Assembly (NCBI GenBank): GCA_964550025.1
Contig: CAZJYI010000155.1
Span: 1-24,972 of the forward strand
DNA length: 24,972 nucleotides
Source of the DNA: CAZJYI01 sp964550025
GTDB taxonomy: Bacteria; Verrucomicrobiota; Kiritimatiellia; UBA8416; CAYOBW01
Reading direction: 5' to 3'
Made by a program: the position numbers and the translations under genes. The notes under the pieces are model-generated. The model was not told where the DNA came from, made no database searches, and was given only the letters and a program-made list of their open reading frames with translations. Shown in pieces: positions 1 through 7,992 of the stretch; within the stretch, counting starts at the first letter, position 1, and each line of letters begins with the position of its first letter.

Positions 1-40
1 AGAGGTGCAGTTCAGCGTGTAGGCACGGAACCTGAAGTTT

Positions 41-59
41 CCCGGCGGCAAGCGCCGGG
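41..59 (-). terminator. Hairpin downstream of the sulfatase operon, possible weak terminator
   Basis: Perfect 7-bp arms CCCGGCG and CGCCGGG around a 5-nt loop, 27 to 45 nt beyond the stop codon of the last minus-strand sulfatase. The position suits the 3' end of the transcript. No T-run follows on the minus strand, so it is not a canonical intrinsic terminator. It could instead stabilise the mRNA 3' end or be a dispersed palindrome. Confidence 0.3.
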
Positions 60-85
60 GATTCTCCATATAGTTGGTGTCTTCC

Positions 86-1582
86 CTACCGCCGGTCCGG
101 CTCGCGCGGCACGACGTCGCAGGTTTCCATGTACCACTGCCGCAGGCGGTCGGACAGGGCGCCCTGCACGTCGGCGTAGCCGGGATCGTCGATCACGTTG
201 CGTTCTTCCAGGGGATCGTTCACAAGATCGTACAGCTCATCCTGCTCGTAGAGGCGCATGGTGTACTTGTGCGTCTTCGTGCGGCACATGGCCGCCTTGG
301 TGTGATACGGACCGTCATCGGTGAACTGCAGGCGCAGGCGCGGGGAATACAGAAACGACGGGTCTTCACCGCTTTCGAGCTCCATGGCCTGCCTCTCGCC
401 ACGGCGCCGCCCGCCCTCGCAGAAGACGGCATCGCGGTGCTCGTCGGTCTCGCCCGCAAGCACGGGCAGCAGGCTCCGACCGAAGTGATCGTAACCGGGA
501 TCAATGCCGGCGAAGTCGTAGACCGTGGCCGAGAAGTCGACCAGCTCGACCAACGCCTCGCTGACCCGCGGCCTGACCGGCACGCCGACCGGTGGTTTGA
601 CGAGGAACGGCACGCGCGACAGGCAGTCCTCGAACGTGTTCTGTGTCTTCTCGACGATACCGTAGTCGCCCGTGTAGTCCCCGTGGTCGGAGAACAGGAA
701 AACCGCGCTGTCCTCGTACAGACCGGCTTCGCGCAGGCCCTGCATCACCATGCCGAACTGATGGTCGAGGCGCGCACACATGCCGTAGTACGTCGCCCGC
801 AGCTCGGTCCAGCGTTCTTCGGTCCAGCCCTGCAGGTTCTGGTTCTCGCAAATCCCTTTCAGAATGGACGGCTTGCCCTCCCAGTTCGGCGGGTGGTGAG
901 CTCGCCGCGGGATTCTGCCGCGATCGGTCACGCTGTACCACGGCTCTTCGACACAGTACGGGGGGTGCGGGTAGCCGATGGGAAGATAGATGCACAACGG
1001 TTGTTCCCCGTCATGGCGCCGGATCTTGTCAATGGCGCCGAGGACCGTGGCCCAGTCACCGTCGCAGTAGATGTCCTTGTCGCCCTTGTCGAGTCGGCCT
1101 TTGAAGAAGCTGTAGAAGTTGTCACCGTCGGGTTCACCGCGCCAACCCGCGGCGTTGCCGTGGTTGCCCTCCTGCGGCTCGTATCCCCAACGGACGTAGT
1201 CCTCCTCCGTGGGCCGAAAGCGTTCGTGACAGTAGAGGTCGACCGGGTCCTGCCCGGGCGTCAGGTCGTTCTTGCCGCCCCACCAGACGTGGTAGCCGTT
1301 GTCCTTGAGGATCCGCAGCAAGTTGGGTTCGCCGTGCTCGGGATGGAGCATGTGGAACATCGTGCGGTGCCCGCACACGTGAGGGTACCAGCCGGTCATG
1401 AAGCTGCAGCGGCTGGGCGTACAGACCGTGTTTTGGCAGAAGGCCGACGAGAACGACACGCCCTCCTCCCGCGCGAAGCGGTCAAGGTTCGGGGTCACAG
1501 CGGCGGGGTTTCCCACGTGCCCGAGCACATCCCCGCGCCACTGGTCCGGGTTGAAGATGATGATATGCGGTTTGGCTGACAT
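86..1582 (-). CDS. Sulfatase (formylglycine-dependent, alkaline phosphatase superfamily), no signal peptide
   Basis: A 498-residue S1-type sulfatase that should hydrolyse sulfate esters on a sugar. The Cys-type activation motif CTPSR is at 54-58, so C54 would become formylglycine by an FGE or anSME encoded elsewhere. Visible active-site candidates are D13/Q14 (metal; DQ instead of DD), R58, K104 in GGKND, H206 in YPHPPY, D299/H300 in SDHGD and K312. The ATG is preceded by a good GAGGAA ribosome site. The N-terminus starts directly with the first beta-strand (HIIIFNPDQ) and has no signal peptide, so the enzyme should act in the cytoplasm, probably on imported oligosaccharides. It is the last gene of the minus-strand cluster, 252 nt after the other sulfatase, across a palindrome cluster that may give it separate regulation. 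The family is certain; the substrate is unknown. Confidence 0.95.
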   Translation of the reverse strand: MSAKPHIIIFNPDQWRGDVLGHVGNPAAVTPNLDRFAREEGVSFSSAFCQNTVCTPSRCSFMTGWYPHVCGHRTMFHMLHPEHGEPNLLRILKDNGYHVWWGGKNDLTPGQDPVDLYCHERFRPTEEDYVRWGYEPQEGNHGNAAGWRGEPDGDNFYSFFKGRLDKGDKDIYCDGDWATVLGAIDKIRRHDGEQPLCIYLPIGYPHPPYCVEEPWYSVTDRGRIPRRAHHPPNWEGKPSILKGICENQNLQGWTEERWTELRATYYGMCARLDHQFGMVMQGLREAGLYEDSAVFLFSDHGDYTGDYGIVEKTQNTFEDCLSRVPFLVKPPVGVPVRPRVSEALVELVDFSATVYDFAGIDPGYDHFGRSLLPVLAGETDEHRDAVFCEGGRRRGERQAMELESGEDPSFLYSPRLRLQFTDDGPYHTKAAMCRTKTHKYTMRLYEQDELYDLVNDPLEERNVIDDPGYADVQGALSDRLRQWYMETCDVVPREPDRR

Positions 1583-1677
1583 GTTTCCTCGGACCGTGCA
1601 CTATCCCGACTGGTGACCGCCGAGTCAACGGTTTCCTGTCCCGTTCACCCGGCGCAAACGGGATCCGCGTCCCCGTA

Positions 1678-1779
1678 GGTCCCATTTGTAATGGGACCCG
1701 GAATGCCTGGACACCAGAGGCCCCATCTGCAGTGGCCCCCCTCTTCATTCCCGGGAATGGTCCCAGTGCAACTGGGACC
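1678..1779. repeat. Cluster of short palindromes between the two sulfatase genes
   Basis: Two perfect palindromes share one design: arms GGTCCCATT/AATGGGACC around TGT (1678-1698) and arms GGTCCCAGT/ACTGGGACC around GCA (1759-1779). The outer edges mirror each other as GTAGGTCCCA and TGGGACCTAC. Between them lie a perfect 14-bp palindrome CATTCCCGGGAATG (1746-1759) and a degenerate GGCCCC box (about 1719-1739), placing GGYCCC boxes roughly every 40 bp. The cluster fills most of the 252-nt spacer. It could act on RNA (stem-loops in the sulfatase mRNA), be an operator array, or be a mobile palindromic repeat. Confidence 0.75.
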
Positions 1780-1834
1780 TACCGTATTGCGGCCGCGCCA
1801 TCCGCAGGTGTCGTCGATTCGGCGTCGCACGGGA

Positions 1835-3160
1835 TTAGCGTTTCTTGTTTCCACCGGCAACCTTCGCCGGGCGCGCGTCCTTGTACTTGTCCAGAGCGCC
1901 CTGCAGGAGGTCGCGAACCGCCTGCTGCTCGGCCGTGAGATCCCCCGCAGTGAGTTTCCGAGGGTCGTAGCCGTCGGTCATATCGAGGAACGCCCCGTCT
2001 CGGAAGAGCTTGTACCTGGGTGTTCGCGCGAACTCAAACTGCGCCTTCTTGCCGCCGCCGCGGTTGTACCACATGTAGATCCACTCACGCGGGTTGCCCT
2101 TCTCGCCGCGGAGCTGAGGCAGGAAGCTGCGGCCGTCAAGCCCCTGCGGCACGGCGATGCCCGACGCCTCGCAAATCGTCGGCAGGAAGTCGCTCAGATC
2201 GACGATGTTGCCACAGACTTTCCCCGCGGGGATCGTTCCGGGCCAGTAGGCCAACAGCGGCACGCGTGTGCCGTTGTCGGTGCCTTTGCCTTTGCCGGCG
2301 GGAACACGTTTGTCCCCCATCAAAGACACCACGGGGGCATCCGTCCCGTTGTCGCCGGTGAAGAGAATCAGCGTGTTGTCGGCAACGCCGAGCGCCTTGG
2401 CCTTGTCGGCCACCTTGCCGATCATCTTGTCCATGTAGGTCACCATGTCGCCGAAGTACTTCGGGTCGCCTTTGTACGTGGGGCTGCCCATGCTCTGCGG
2501 GCTCCAGTCCGCGCTGTCCGGCGTCGGGACGAAGGGACAGTGCGTGAGGATCATCGGGTAGTAGACGAGGAACGGCCCATCCTTGTGCTGTTCCATGAAG
2601 TCGCAGATGAATTCGGTGACGATATCCGGGCCGTACTTCCCCGGGTACTCCATCGGCTTACCGTTCACCTCGAGCGCCGGGCTCTCGAAGCGCGAGTCGA
2701 GCCCCTTCTCGCGGGTCCGCCCGCGCATGTGTTGCCACAGGCACGACTGGTCGAAGCCAAAGTGTTGCGGGAGCGCGGGGTCTCTCCCAAGCTGCCATTT
2801 GCCCGCCACGCAGGTCGCGTATCCCGCCTTCTTGAACAGGTGCGCGAAGGTCGTCTCCCCCGTCGGCAGGAGCCCGAACTTGACGTAGTTGCGGGCATTG
2901 GAAATGCCCGTCATGATCTTGACGCGCGAGGGGGTGCAGAGCGGCTGCGCGTAGCAATGCTCGAAACGCATCCCCTCGGCACACAGCCGATCGAACACGG
3001 GCGTCTTGTAGCTGGTTCCGCCGTTGGCGCCCATGCACTCATAGCCGAGGTCGTCGGCCATGATCACGATGACGTTGGGTTTCCCGTCGCGCTTGCCGGC
3101 CGCCGAAACAGCCGCGGCACTCGCGCACAAACATGTTATGAGGAAGGCGCCAGTTCGCAT
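1835..3160 (-). CDS. Secreted sulfatase (formylglycine-dependent arylsulfatase family)
   Basis: A 441-residue sulfatase. I chose the ATG at 3160 because an AAGGAG site lies just upstream and the product then opens with a clean signal peptide (about residues 1-20, ending AVSA); a longer reading from 3220 adds only a polar stretch. D36/D37 (MADDLG) are metal ligands and CTPSR at 75-79 makes C75 the formylglycine precursor. K121 in GKW, H207 in THCPF and D270/N271 in GDNGTD complete the usual catalytic set. Length is normal for the family. It lies 63 nt after the beta-helix/dockerin-like gene on the same strand, so the two are probably co-transcribed. Being exported, it likely desulfates polymer outside the cytoplasm and complements the unexported sulfatase downstream. 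The exact sulfate position is unknown. Confidence 0.95.
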   Translation of the reverse strand: MRTGAFLITCLCASAAAVSAAGKRDGKPNVIVIMADDLGYECMGANGGTSYKTPVFDRLCAEGMRFEHCYAQPLCTPSRVKIMTGISNARNYVKFGLLPTGETTFAHLFKKAGYATCVAGKWQLGRDPALPQHFGFDQSCLWQHMRGRTREKGLDSRFESPALEVNGKPMEYPGKYGPDIVTEFICDFMEQHKDGPFLVYYPMILTHCPFVPTPDSADWSPQSMGSPTYKGDPKYFGDMVTYMDKMIGKVADKAKALGVADNTLILFTGDNGTDAPVVSLMGDKRVPAGKGKGTDNGTRVPLLAYWPGTIPAGKVCGNIVDLSDFLPTICEASGIAVPQGLDGRSFLPQLRGEKGNPREWIYMWYNRGGGKKAQFEFARTPRYKLFRDGAFLDMTDGYDPRKLTAGDLTAEQQAVRDLLQGALDKYKDARPAKVAGGNKKR

Positions 3161-3223
3161 CTTGGTCTCCTTATGTGATTCGTCCTCACCGCTCGCCTCT
3201 CCCGAGGCACTTCCGATCAAGTC

Positions 3224-5677
3224 TCAAAGATCGTCCCCCGACACCGCGCCGTCAAGGTTGAGATCGCCCGCATAGTAGCCGACACGGCCAATCAGGTTGG
3301 AGCAGACCGTTCGGTCAACGATGTTGACCGCACCGTCTCCGTCCACGTCACCGCTCACCAGCCCCCACACATTCGGCTCCAACAGCGCGCACGCATTGCT
3401 CCCGCCCACATACGAACCCGGGGATCGAGTGAAGTCAAATGTAACGTCGGCCCGGTCATATGCAAGCGGAACGGCGGATGCCACGCCGAGGTGGTTCCGG
3501 TGTTTGACAACCAGACGGTAGCTGCCCGGGCTGGTTTCGAGCCGGCAACCGTCATCGCCCAAGGCGCTGACCACCTTCCCGTCGCCAAGCAGAAAGGCGG
3601 AACGGGAAGCCACGGTGCGTTCGTCATCAGTACCCCGCAACTCGAGCAGTACCCAGTCAACCGCGTTCGATGGAACAGTCGGGACAGACTGCCGGTCGAC
3701 CGCATAGGGAGACGTCAGCGGCAGGCAGCCCCTCCGGAGGAGGTCGTCCCGCATGCCGTGGGAGCCCGTGTCGTATGCGCCCTGGAGGAAGACACGCACG
3801 TGCGTTCGCATGGTGAACTCATACGCGCCGAGATCCACGGTCCCGTTGAAGATCCTCAGGTTCCCGTCCAGATCACGGTCCGTTCCCGTCCACACGGCGT
3901 TGAAGCCGGCGTCGACACAGGGAGAAGCCGCGGTCAATCTGCCCGAAGCACCTTCCATGAGCGGGTCGGCAATGATGTTGTTCGTCCCCTCCGCGGGCGA
4001 AGGCGAGGGGCTCGTGCAGCATGACTCCATCCACACTTTCCCCCACAGGTCCTGCCAGTAGTTGTGACCGAGGCCAAAACCGTTGGTCGCCAGGTTACCG
4101 TAGATCACCGAGTTCTTGTACGACCCGTTCGAGAGGCCTCCCCCGAGAGTGGCCCTGTTGCCGGTCAACGTGCAGTTAAGACCGTTCGCGCGGGCCGTGC
4201 CTCCCCCCAGGTCGGCCCTGTTGCCCATAACAAGACAATTGCGCAGGGCGCCTTCGTACACGCCCCCGCCCCAGACGGCGGCGTTACTCAGCACAAGCGC
4301 GTTTTCCACCCGTGCATCGTAGATGCCGCCTCCCAGTTCCGACGAATTGGAGAGGACGGCAACTGCCGTACCTGGCGTCTCGAACGGCCTGGTAATCATG
4401 GGGACATTGTCGGCGCGCAGGTCGAGAATGTCCCAGTAGTACCCCAGAACCCGACCCGCGATACGCGATTTGAAGGCAATATCGGTCCCCGCGACGACAT
4501 TGGTGTAGAGCGCGTCGATTGCCACCGACAGCATGTCGTGCAAGCCCTCGGGATGGCATTCGTCGCACCCCATGTCCACGGCGGGGCCAAACACGCGGTT
4601 CTCACCATCGATGTCACGCGTCGACTCGGCATCCCCGCCGGCGTCCTTACAGGGCGAGGCATCGGCGATATGCGGGTTGTCCAGCCCCAGCAAGGCCGGT
4701 GGCGCGTCAAGATTGCCGTCACCCGCCGGAAGCGGCACGGTGCAGCAGTAGGTCATGCTGCAACCATACCAGTTGTCGCCCACGCCGGCGCTGTTATAGT
4801 AGACGATGCTGTTGCTGGCCAACCCGCCGTATAGTGCCCCTCCCTCTTCGGCGCGGTTGTTGCACAACGTACAATTGATGTTCGTGCTAAGATAGGTTGC
4901 GCCACCCCTGATCGCCCAGTTGTCCGCCAGAAAACAGTTCTGCAGTCTCCCGGCGTGAACCGCGCCCCCATCGCCACTGACGTTGTCGAGAAAGGTGCAG
5001 TTCTCGTATGTCCCTCCCTTTCCCGCCCCTCCGTGGCCGGCAGAACAATGCGTGAACACGCAGTTCGACACCACGGCACCGGCCGCGCACCATGCCCCCC
5101 CGCCGTGCAAGTGCCTGCCGGTTCCACTCGTCTCGAAGCTGCTTCCGTTGGCCAGAGTGAAGCCGGACAGAGCGGCGCCACCGGCAAGATATGCGCAGCG
5201 AACGGCACTCCGGCCCACGGGCCCCCTCCCGACGATGTGCGTCTTGGCGGGGCCGTCTGCGCTCCGCACCAAGACGGGTGCGAGCACGAGAACACGGTTC
5301 GTCGGACCGTCCTGAACGCGGCGACCACCGCTGTCGTAGACGCCGTTGGTCACCAGCACGGTGTCGCCCGAGTCAGCGGCGTCGATCGCCTCCTGGATGG
5401 TTGTGGCGGCCGTCGCCCAACTGAGGTAGGGCGATGCAGGAGAGGTGTTGCCCGCATTCACGTAGTGCGTATCCGCCGGCGAAACATGAAGCATCAGGCA
5501 GAACGGGAACGCGATCCTGCCGATGAAGCACAGCCGCCCGTGGCGGTCGTGCGCGGCCCAACGGGCACACACGGACGACGCCACCACGCGACCACTGAGC
5601 ACCCACGACCATGCACACCCGTCCAGACCTACTCCTCCTTGCTGGATCTGCTCGTAGACTGGAGAATAGCGTACCAT
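3224..5677 (-). CDS. Large secreted beta-helix protein with choice-of-anchor-Q modules and C-terminal dockerin-like domain
   Basis: An 817-residue extracellular protein. A signal-like segment (about 49-68, ending SPA) precedes a beta-helix opening module (71-170) and Gly/Asn-rich helix rungs (190-300). These end in a choice-of-anchor-Q motif, DIDGENRVFGPAVDMG (355-370). A partial PKD-like segment follows (390-440), then a second helix (441-600) with its own closing motif, DLDGNLRIF...VDLGAYE (602-620). Residues 626-770 match the all-beta domain that often precedes dockerin-like repeats in surface adhesins (WVLLELRG, AFLLGDGKVV, RLVVKHRNHLGV). The end has two Ca-binding dockerin-like loops, DVDGDGAVN (777-785) and DLNLDGAVS (805-813). 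No catalytic residues are evident; a scaffold, adhesin or glycan-binding role is likely. The start is uncertain: the chosen ATG has a weak ribosome site and leaves an unusually long pre-signal region. Confidence 0.85.
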   Translation of the reverse strand: MVRYSPVYEQIQQGGVGLDGCAWSWVLSGRVVASSVCARWAAHDRHGRLCFIGRIAFPFCLMLHVSPADTHYVNAGNTSPASPYLSWATAATTIQEAIDAADSGDTVLVTNGVYDSGGRRVQDGPTNRVLVLAPVLVRSADGPAKTHIVGRGPVGRSAVRCAYLAGGAALSGFTLANGSSFETSGTGRHLHGGGAWCAAGAVVSNCVFTHCSAGHGGAGKGGTYENCTFLDNVSGDGGAVHAGRLQNCFLADNWAIRGGATYLSTNINCTLCNNRAEEGGALYGGLASNSIVYYNSAGVGDNWYGCSMTYCCTVPLPAGDGNLDAPPALLGLDNPHIADASPCKDAGGDAESTRDIDGENRVFGPAVDMGCDECHPEGLHDMLSVAIDALYTNVVAGTDIAFKSRIAGRVLGYYWDILDLRADNVPMITRPFETPGTAVAVLSNSSELGGGIYDARVENALVLSNAAVWGGGVYEGALRNCLVMGNRADLGGGTARANGLNCTLTGNRATLGGGLSNGSYKNSVIYGNLATNGFGLGHNYWQDLWGKVWMESCCTSPSPSPAEGTNNIIADPLMEGASGRLTAASPCVDAGFNAVWTGTDRDLDGNLRIFNGTVDLGAYEFTMRTHVRVFLQGAYDTGSHGMRDDLLRRGCLPLTSPYAVDRQSVPTVPSNAVDWVLLELRGTDDERTVASRSAFLLGDGKVVSALGDDGCRLETSPGSYRLVVKHRNHLGVASAVPLAYDRADVTFDFTRSPGSYVGGSNACALLEPNVWGLVSGDVDGDGAVNIVDRTVCSNLIGRVGYYAGDLNLDGAVSGDDL

Positions 5678-5729
5678 ATCCCGAAAAGGCGAGATCTCGT
5701 TGCCGGAGACGACCCGAGCGAAGGGCTGA

Positions 5730-7865
5730 TTACGGCCGGTCCAGCACGTCGTATCGCGACGTATCCCGCCCCGGCTGCCACTCCGCCATCTCGCGACGGT
5801 ATGCCGGTAACGTGGCGCGGAACTCGTCCCGATAGAGACCGATTCTCTTGAACGGGATCTTCTCGAATCGACCGAGATCCGCGTAGACCGCGGCCTTGTC
5901 CCGCGGGCCCATATTCATGGCGGCACGGTCGACGAAGCCCGGATCGACCTTGTACGTCTTCAGCCCCGGCGCACCATGATTCTTGCCGCATGCTACGGCA
6001 ACATTGTCCCGGACAACGGACCCGGTTCCCGCGTTGATCCAGTAGCCCGTCTTGCAGTCGACAGCAATGTTGTTGAAGATATCGACGCGGTTCGTCGTTC
6101 CGTTCTTAATCAGGAACCCGCACCCCCGTTTCGCCTTCTTCTCCGTAGCGATCGGCCCCAACCGGTAGGCGACGTTGCCGTAGACGCGGGAATGGTCGGC
6201 CACGTAATCGTAGTAGACGCCGTCCCCTTCGGGGGAGCTGTGCATGAAGTTGTAGCGAAACGTGTTGTTTCCGATACAACCGGGTTTCGAGTAGCTGTAG
6301 AAGGCGCCCATGTCGTTCGAGATGAGCGCAAACTGGAAGACCTCGTTGTACTCGAGCAGGTTGTCGAAACTGTTGAACAGCACGCCGGCATGCGGGCAGT
6401 GGTGAATGGCGTTGTGTCGAACGATCATGCCAACGGCATCGAGCTTTCTGCTCCCTCCGCCGCCACCCCGGAAACCGACATTGACACCCGGCGCGTAGAC
6501 GCGCTCGATCTCGCCGAAGTGATGAATGTCGCAGTTCTCGACACGATGTCCCGCCGGAACACGCGGCGTGGCCCCGGCATCCCCGCCGAGAAGCCAGACC
6601 CCTCCCGCGCCAAGCGCATAGAGATCGCAGCTCCGCACAACGTTGCTGCAGCCGCCTTCCACTCCGATGGCATACTTGGCGACGTTGCGAACCGTGCACC
6701 CGCGAACGGCGTTCCGCCGCCCGTTGACTATCTTGATGCCATCGCCAAGTGTCCCTTCAACAACCAGACGCCGCACTTCAACGTCGTGTGTCCCCTTCAG
6801 CTCAATGATGGGTGTCTTTGTATCCGAGATCAGGATGTCAGCGCCTGCGAGCGGTTTGGGCGGATAGAAGAAGAGCGCCTTGTCTCTGAAATCCACGGCC
6901 CATTCACCGGGTCGGTCGATCGCCTCCAGCAGGTTCATGGCCCAGTAGATCTCTTCGCCGGAGCCGCCCGGACGGTGGTACTTGCTGCCGATCCCGTGCG
7001 ACACGGGAACCGCGAGCGTGACGGTCTGTCTTTCCGTGTCGATTGCGCCGACCCGGACGGTCTCATTCTGCCATACCACGCGCCAATACCCCTTGAACCA
7101 GACGCCGCGGTCGAGGACCTTGGCCCACCGCGCGTGGGCGGCCGCATGCTCGGGACGGTATTGGAACACACCGGGTCGCGGCGGACCGCCTTCGAGAGCG
7201 CGCCTCTGTTCCGGGGTACCCGTATTGTAGTAGACGCGCCAACTGCCCGGTTTCTCCTGCCCGCCGCCATTGACCAGGACCCGCTTCATGGTCATCGCCC
7301 CGTGTTCGTCGGGGTAGACCGCAACCGGCATGCGCCTGCTGTTGAAGAACAGTTCGAAGATGCCGCCGTTGTCGGTGAACTTGTCGGGGTAAGGCGCCGT
7401 GCGGCGAACGCCGAGCGCCTCCAGGTCCAGCATGTACACTTTGCCACGCGCGACCCGGGGAATGCGGTCGAGCAGGGCGGGATCATCCACGGGTTTGAAG
7501 GCGCCCGTCTCCAACACCGTGCCGCCGATCAGTCGGGCGACTTCTCCTTTCACGCCACTGTAGATGACGGGGTGCTCCGGCGTGCCCGAGTCCAACCTGC
7601 CAAGCGAGAACGTGTGTTGGCGGCGATGGATGCCACCGTGAATCGAAACCGTGCAGGTGGCTTTGCCGGCGAGGCCGCTTTGCCGAACCGCGTCGCGCGC
7701 GCGTTCCAACGAGGCAAAGGGTCTCGCCGCGGTACCGGGATTCCCGTCGTCGCCTGCGGCGGACACGTGAAACTCCGCGGTTTTCGCCGCCACGAGAGAC
7801 GGGACGAGCCCCACAAGGAGAAAGCCGATGGCAGTCCGAAAGATGTTGTTCTGTCTGTCGCTCAT
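5730..7865 (-). CDS. Secreted right-handed parallel beta-helix protein, GH141-like candidate glycosidase
   Basis: A 711-residue protein. The ATG at 7865 has an AGGAA site upstream and gives a clear signal peptide (FRTAIGFLLVGLVPSLVAA); an upstream reading to 7940 adds an implausible polar leader. The mature N-terminus (EFHVSAAGDDGNPGTAARPF) is the typical opening strand of beta-helix enzymes. A long beta-rich insert follows, then regular rungs (HDVEVRRLVVEG, NAVRGCTVRNV, NVVRSCDLYALG, VRHNAIHHCPHAG, NLLEYNEVF). The layout resembles GH141 (fucosidase/xylanase) and related beta-helix glycosidases, but I cannot fix catalytic residues or substrate. It sits 127 nt after the symporter and 52 nt before the dockerin-like gene, so it is probably part of the same operon. 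A non-enzymatic glycan-binding role remains possible. Confidence 0.85.
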   Translation of the reverse strand: MSDRQNNIFRTAIGFLLVGLVPSLVAAKTAEFHVSAAGDDGNPGTAARPFASLERARDAVRQSGLAGKATCTVSIHGGIHRRQHTFSLGRLDSGTPEHPVIYSGVKGEVARLIGGTVLETGAFKPVDDPALLDRIPRVARGKVYMLDLEALGVRRTAPYPDKFTDNGGIFELFFNSRRMPVAVYPDEHGAMTMKRVLVNGGGQEKPGSWRVYYNTGTPEQRRALEGGPPRPGVFQYRPEHAAAHARWAKVLDRGVWFKGYWRVVWQNETVRVGAIDTERQTVTLAVPVSHGIGSKYHRPGGSGEEIYWAMNLLEAIDRPGEWAVDFRDKALFFYPPKPLAGADILISDTKTPIIELKGTHDVEVRRLVVEGTLGDGIKIVNGRRNAVRGCTVRNVAKYAIGVEGGCSNVVRSCDLYALGAGGVWLLGGDAGATPRVPAGHRVENCDIHHFGEIERVYAPGVNVGFRGGGGGSRKLDAVGMIVRHNAIHHCPHAGVLFNSFDNLLEYNEVFQFALISNDMGAFYSYSKPGCIGNNTFRYNFMHSSPEGDGVYYDYVADHSRVYGNVAYRLGPIATEKKAKRGCGFLIKNGTTNRVDIFNNIAVDCKTGYWINAGTGSVVRDNVAVACGKNHGAPGLKTYKVDPGFVDRAAMNMGPRDKAAVYADLGRFEKIPFKRIGLYRDEFRATLPAYRREMAEWQPGRDTSRYDVLDRP

Positions 7866-7924
7866 GCTCTCTGTTCCTGTCAGTCCACCCACGTCTCCAC
7901 AACTCGCCGCCATTTGCTCCATCG

Positions 7925-7969
7925 GTCGCATAGGACACACAGGACGTATGAGACCTATGTGACTTGTGG
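7925..7969. repeat. Five-unit 9-bp tandem repeat in the spacer before the beta-helix gene
   Basis: Read on the plus strand, 9-bp units GTCGCATAG, GACACACAG, GACGTATGA, GACCTATGT and GACTTGTGG follow without interruption, giving a loose consensus GACNTATGN. The array occupies the 127-nt gap between the symporter stop and the beta-helix start, about 60 nt from the latter. A shorter related stretch (GACCTACAC, GACCGTACA) occurs at 14009-14026. Confidence 0.65.
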
Positions 7970-7992
7970 CAACCTGTCACTACGCACAGCAC

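Noticed and set aside
74..1579. Long plus-strand open frame antisense to the cytoplasmic sulfatase
   Set aside because: It mirrors a certain sulfatase gene in GC-rich sequence, has no recognisable domain, and its codon pattern is the complement of the real gene.
1691..3178. Long plus-strand open frame opposite the exported sulfatase
   Set aside because: The opposite strand encodes an intact sulfatase with signal peptide and ribosome site; this frame starts inside the palindrome cluster and shows no motif.
3161..3220. N-terminal extension of the exported sulfatase
   Set aside because: It would place 20 polar residues before the signal peptide, while the ATG at 3160 has a strong AAGGAG site.
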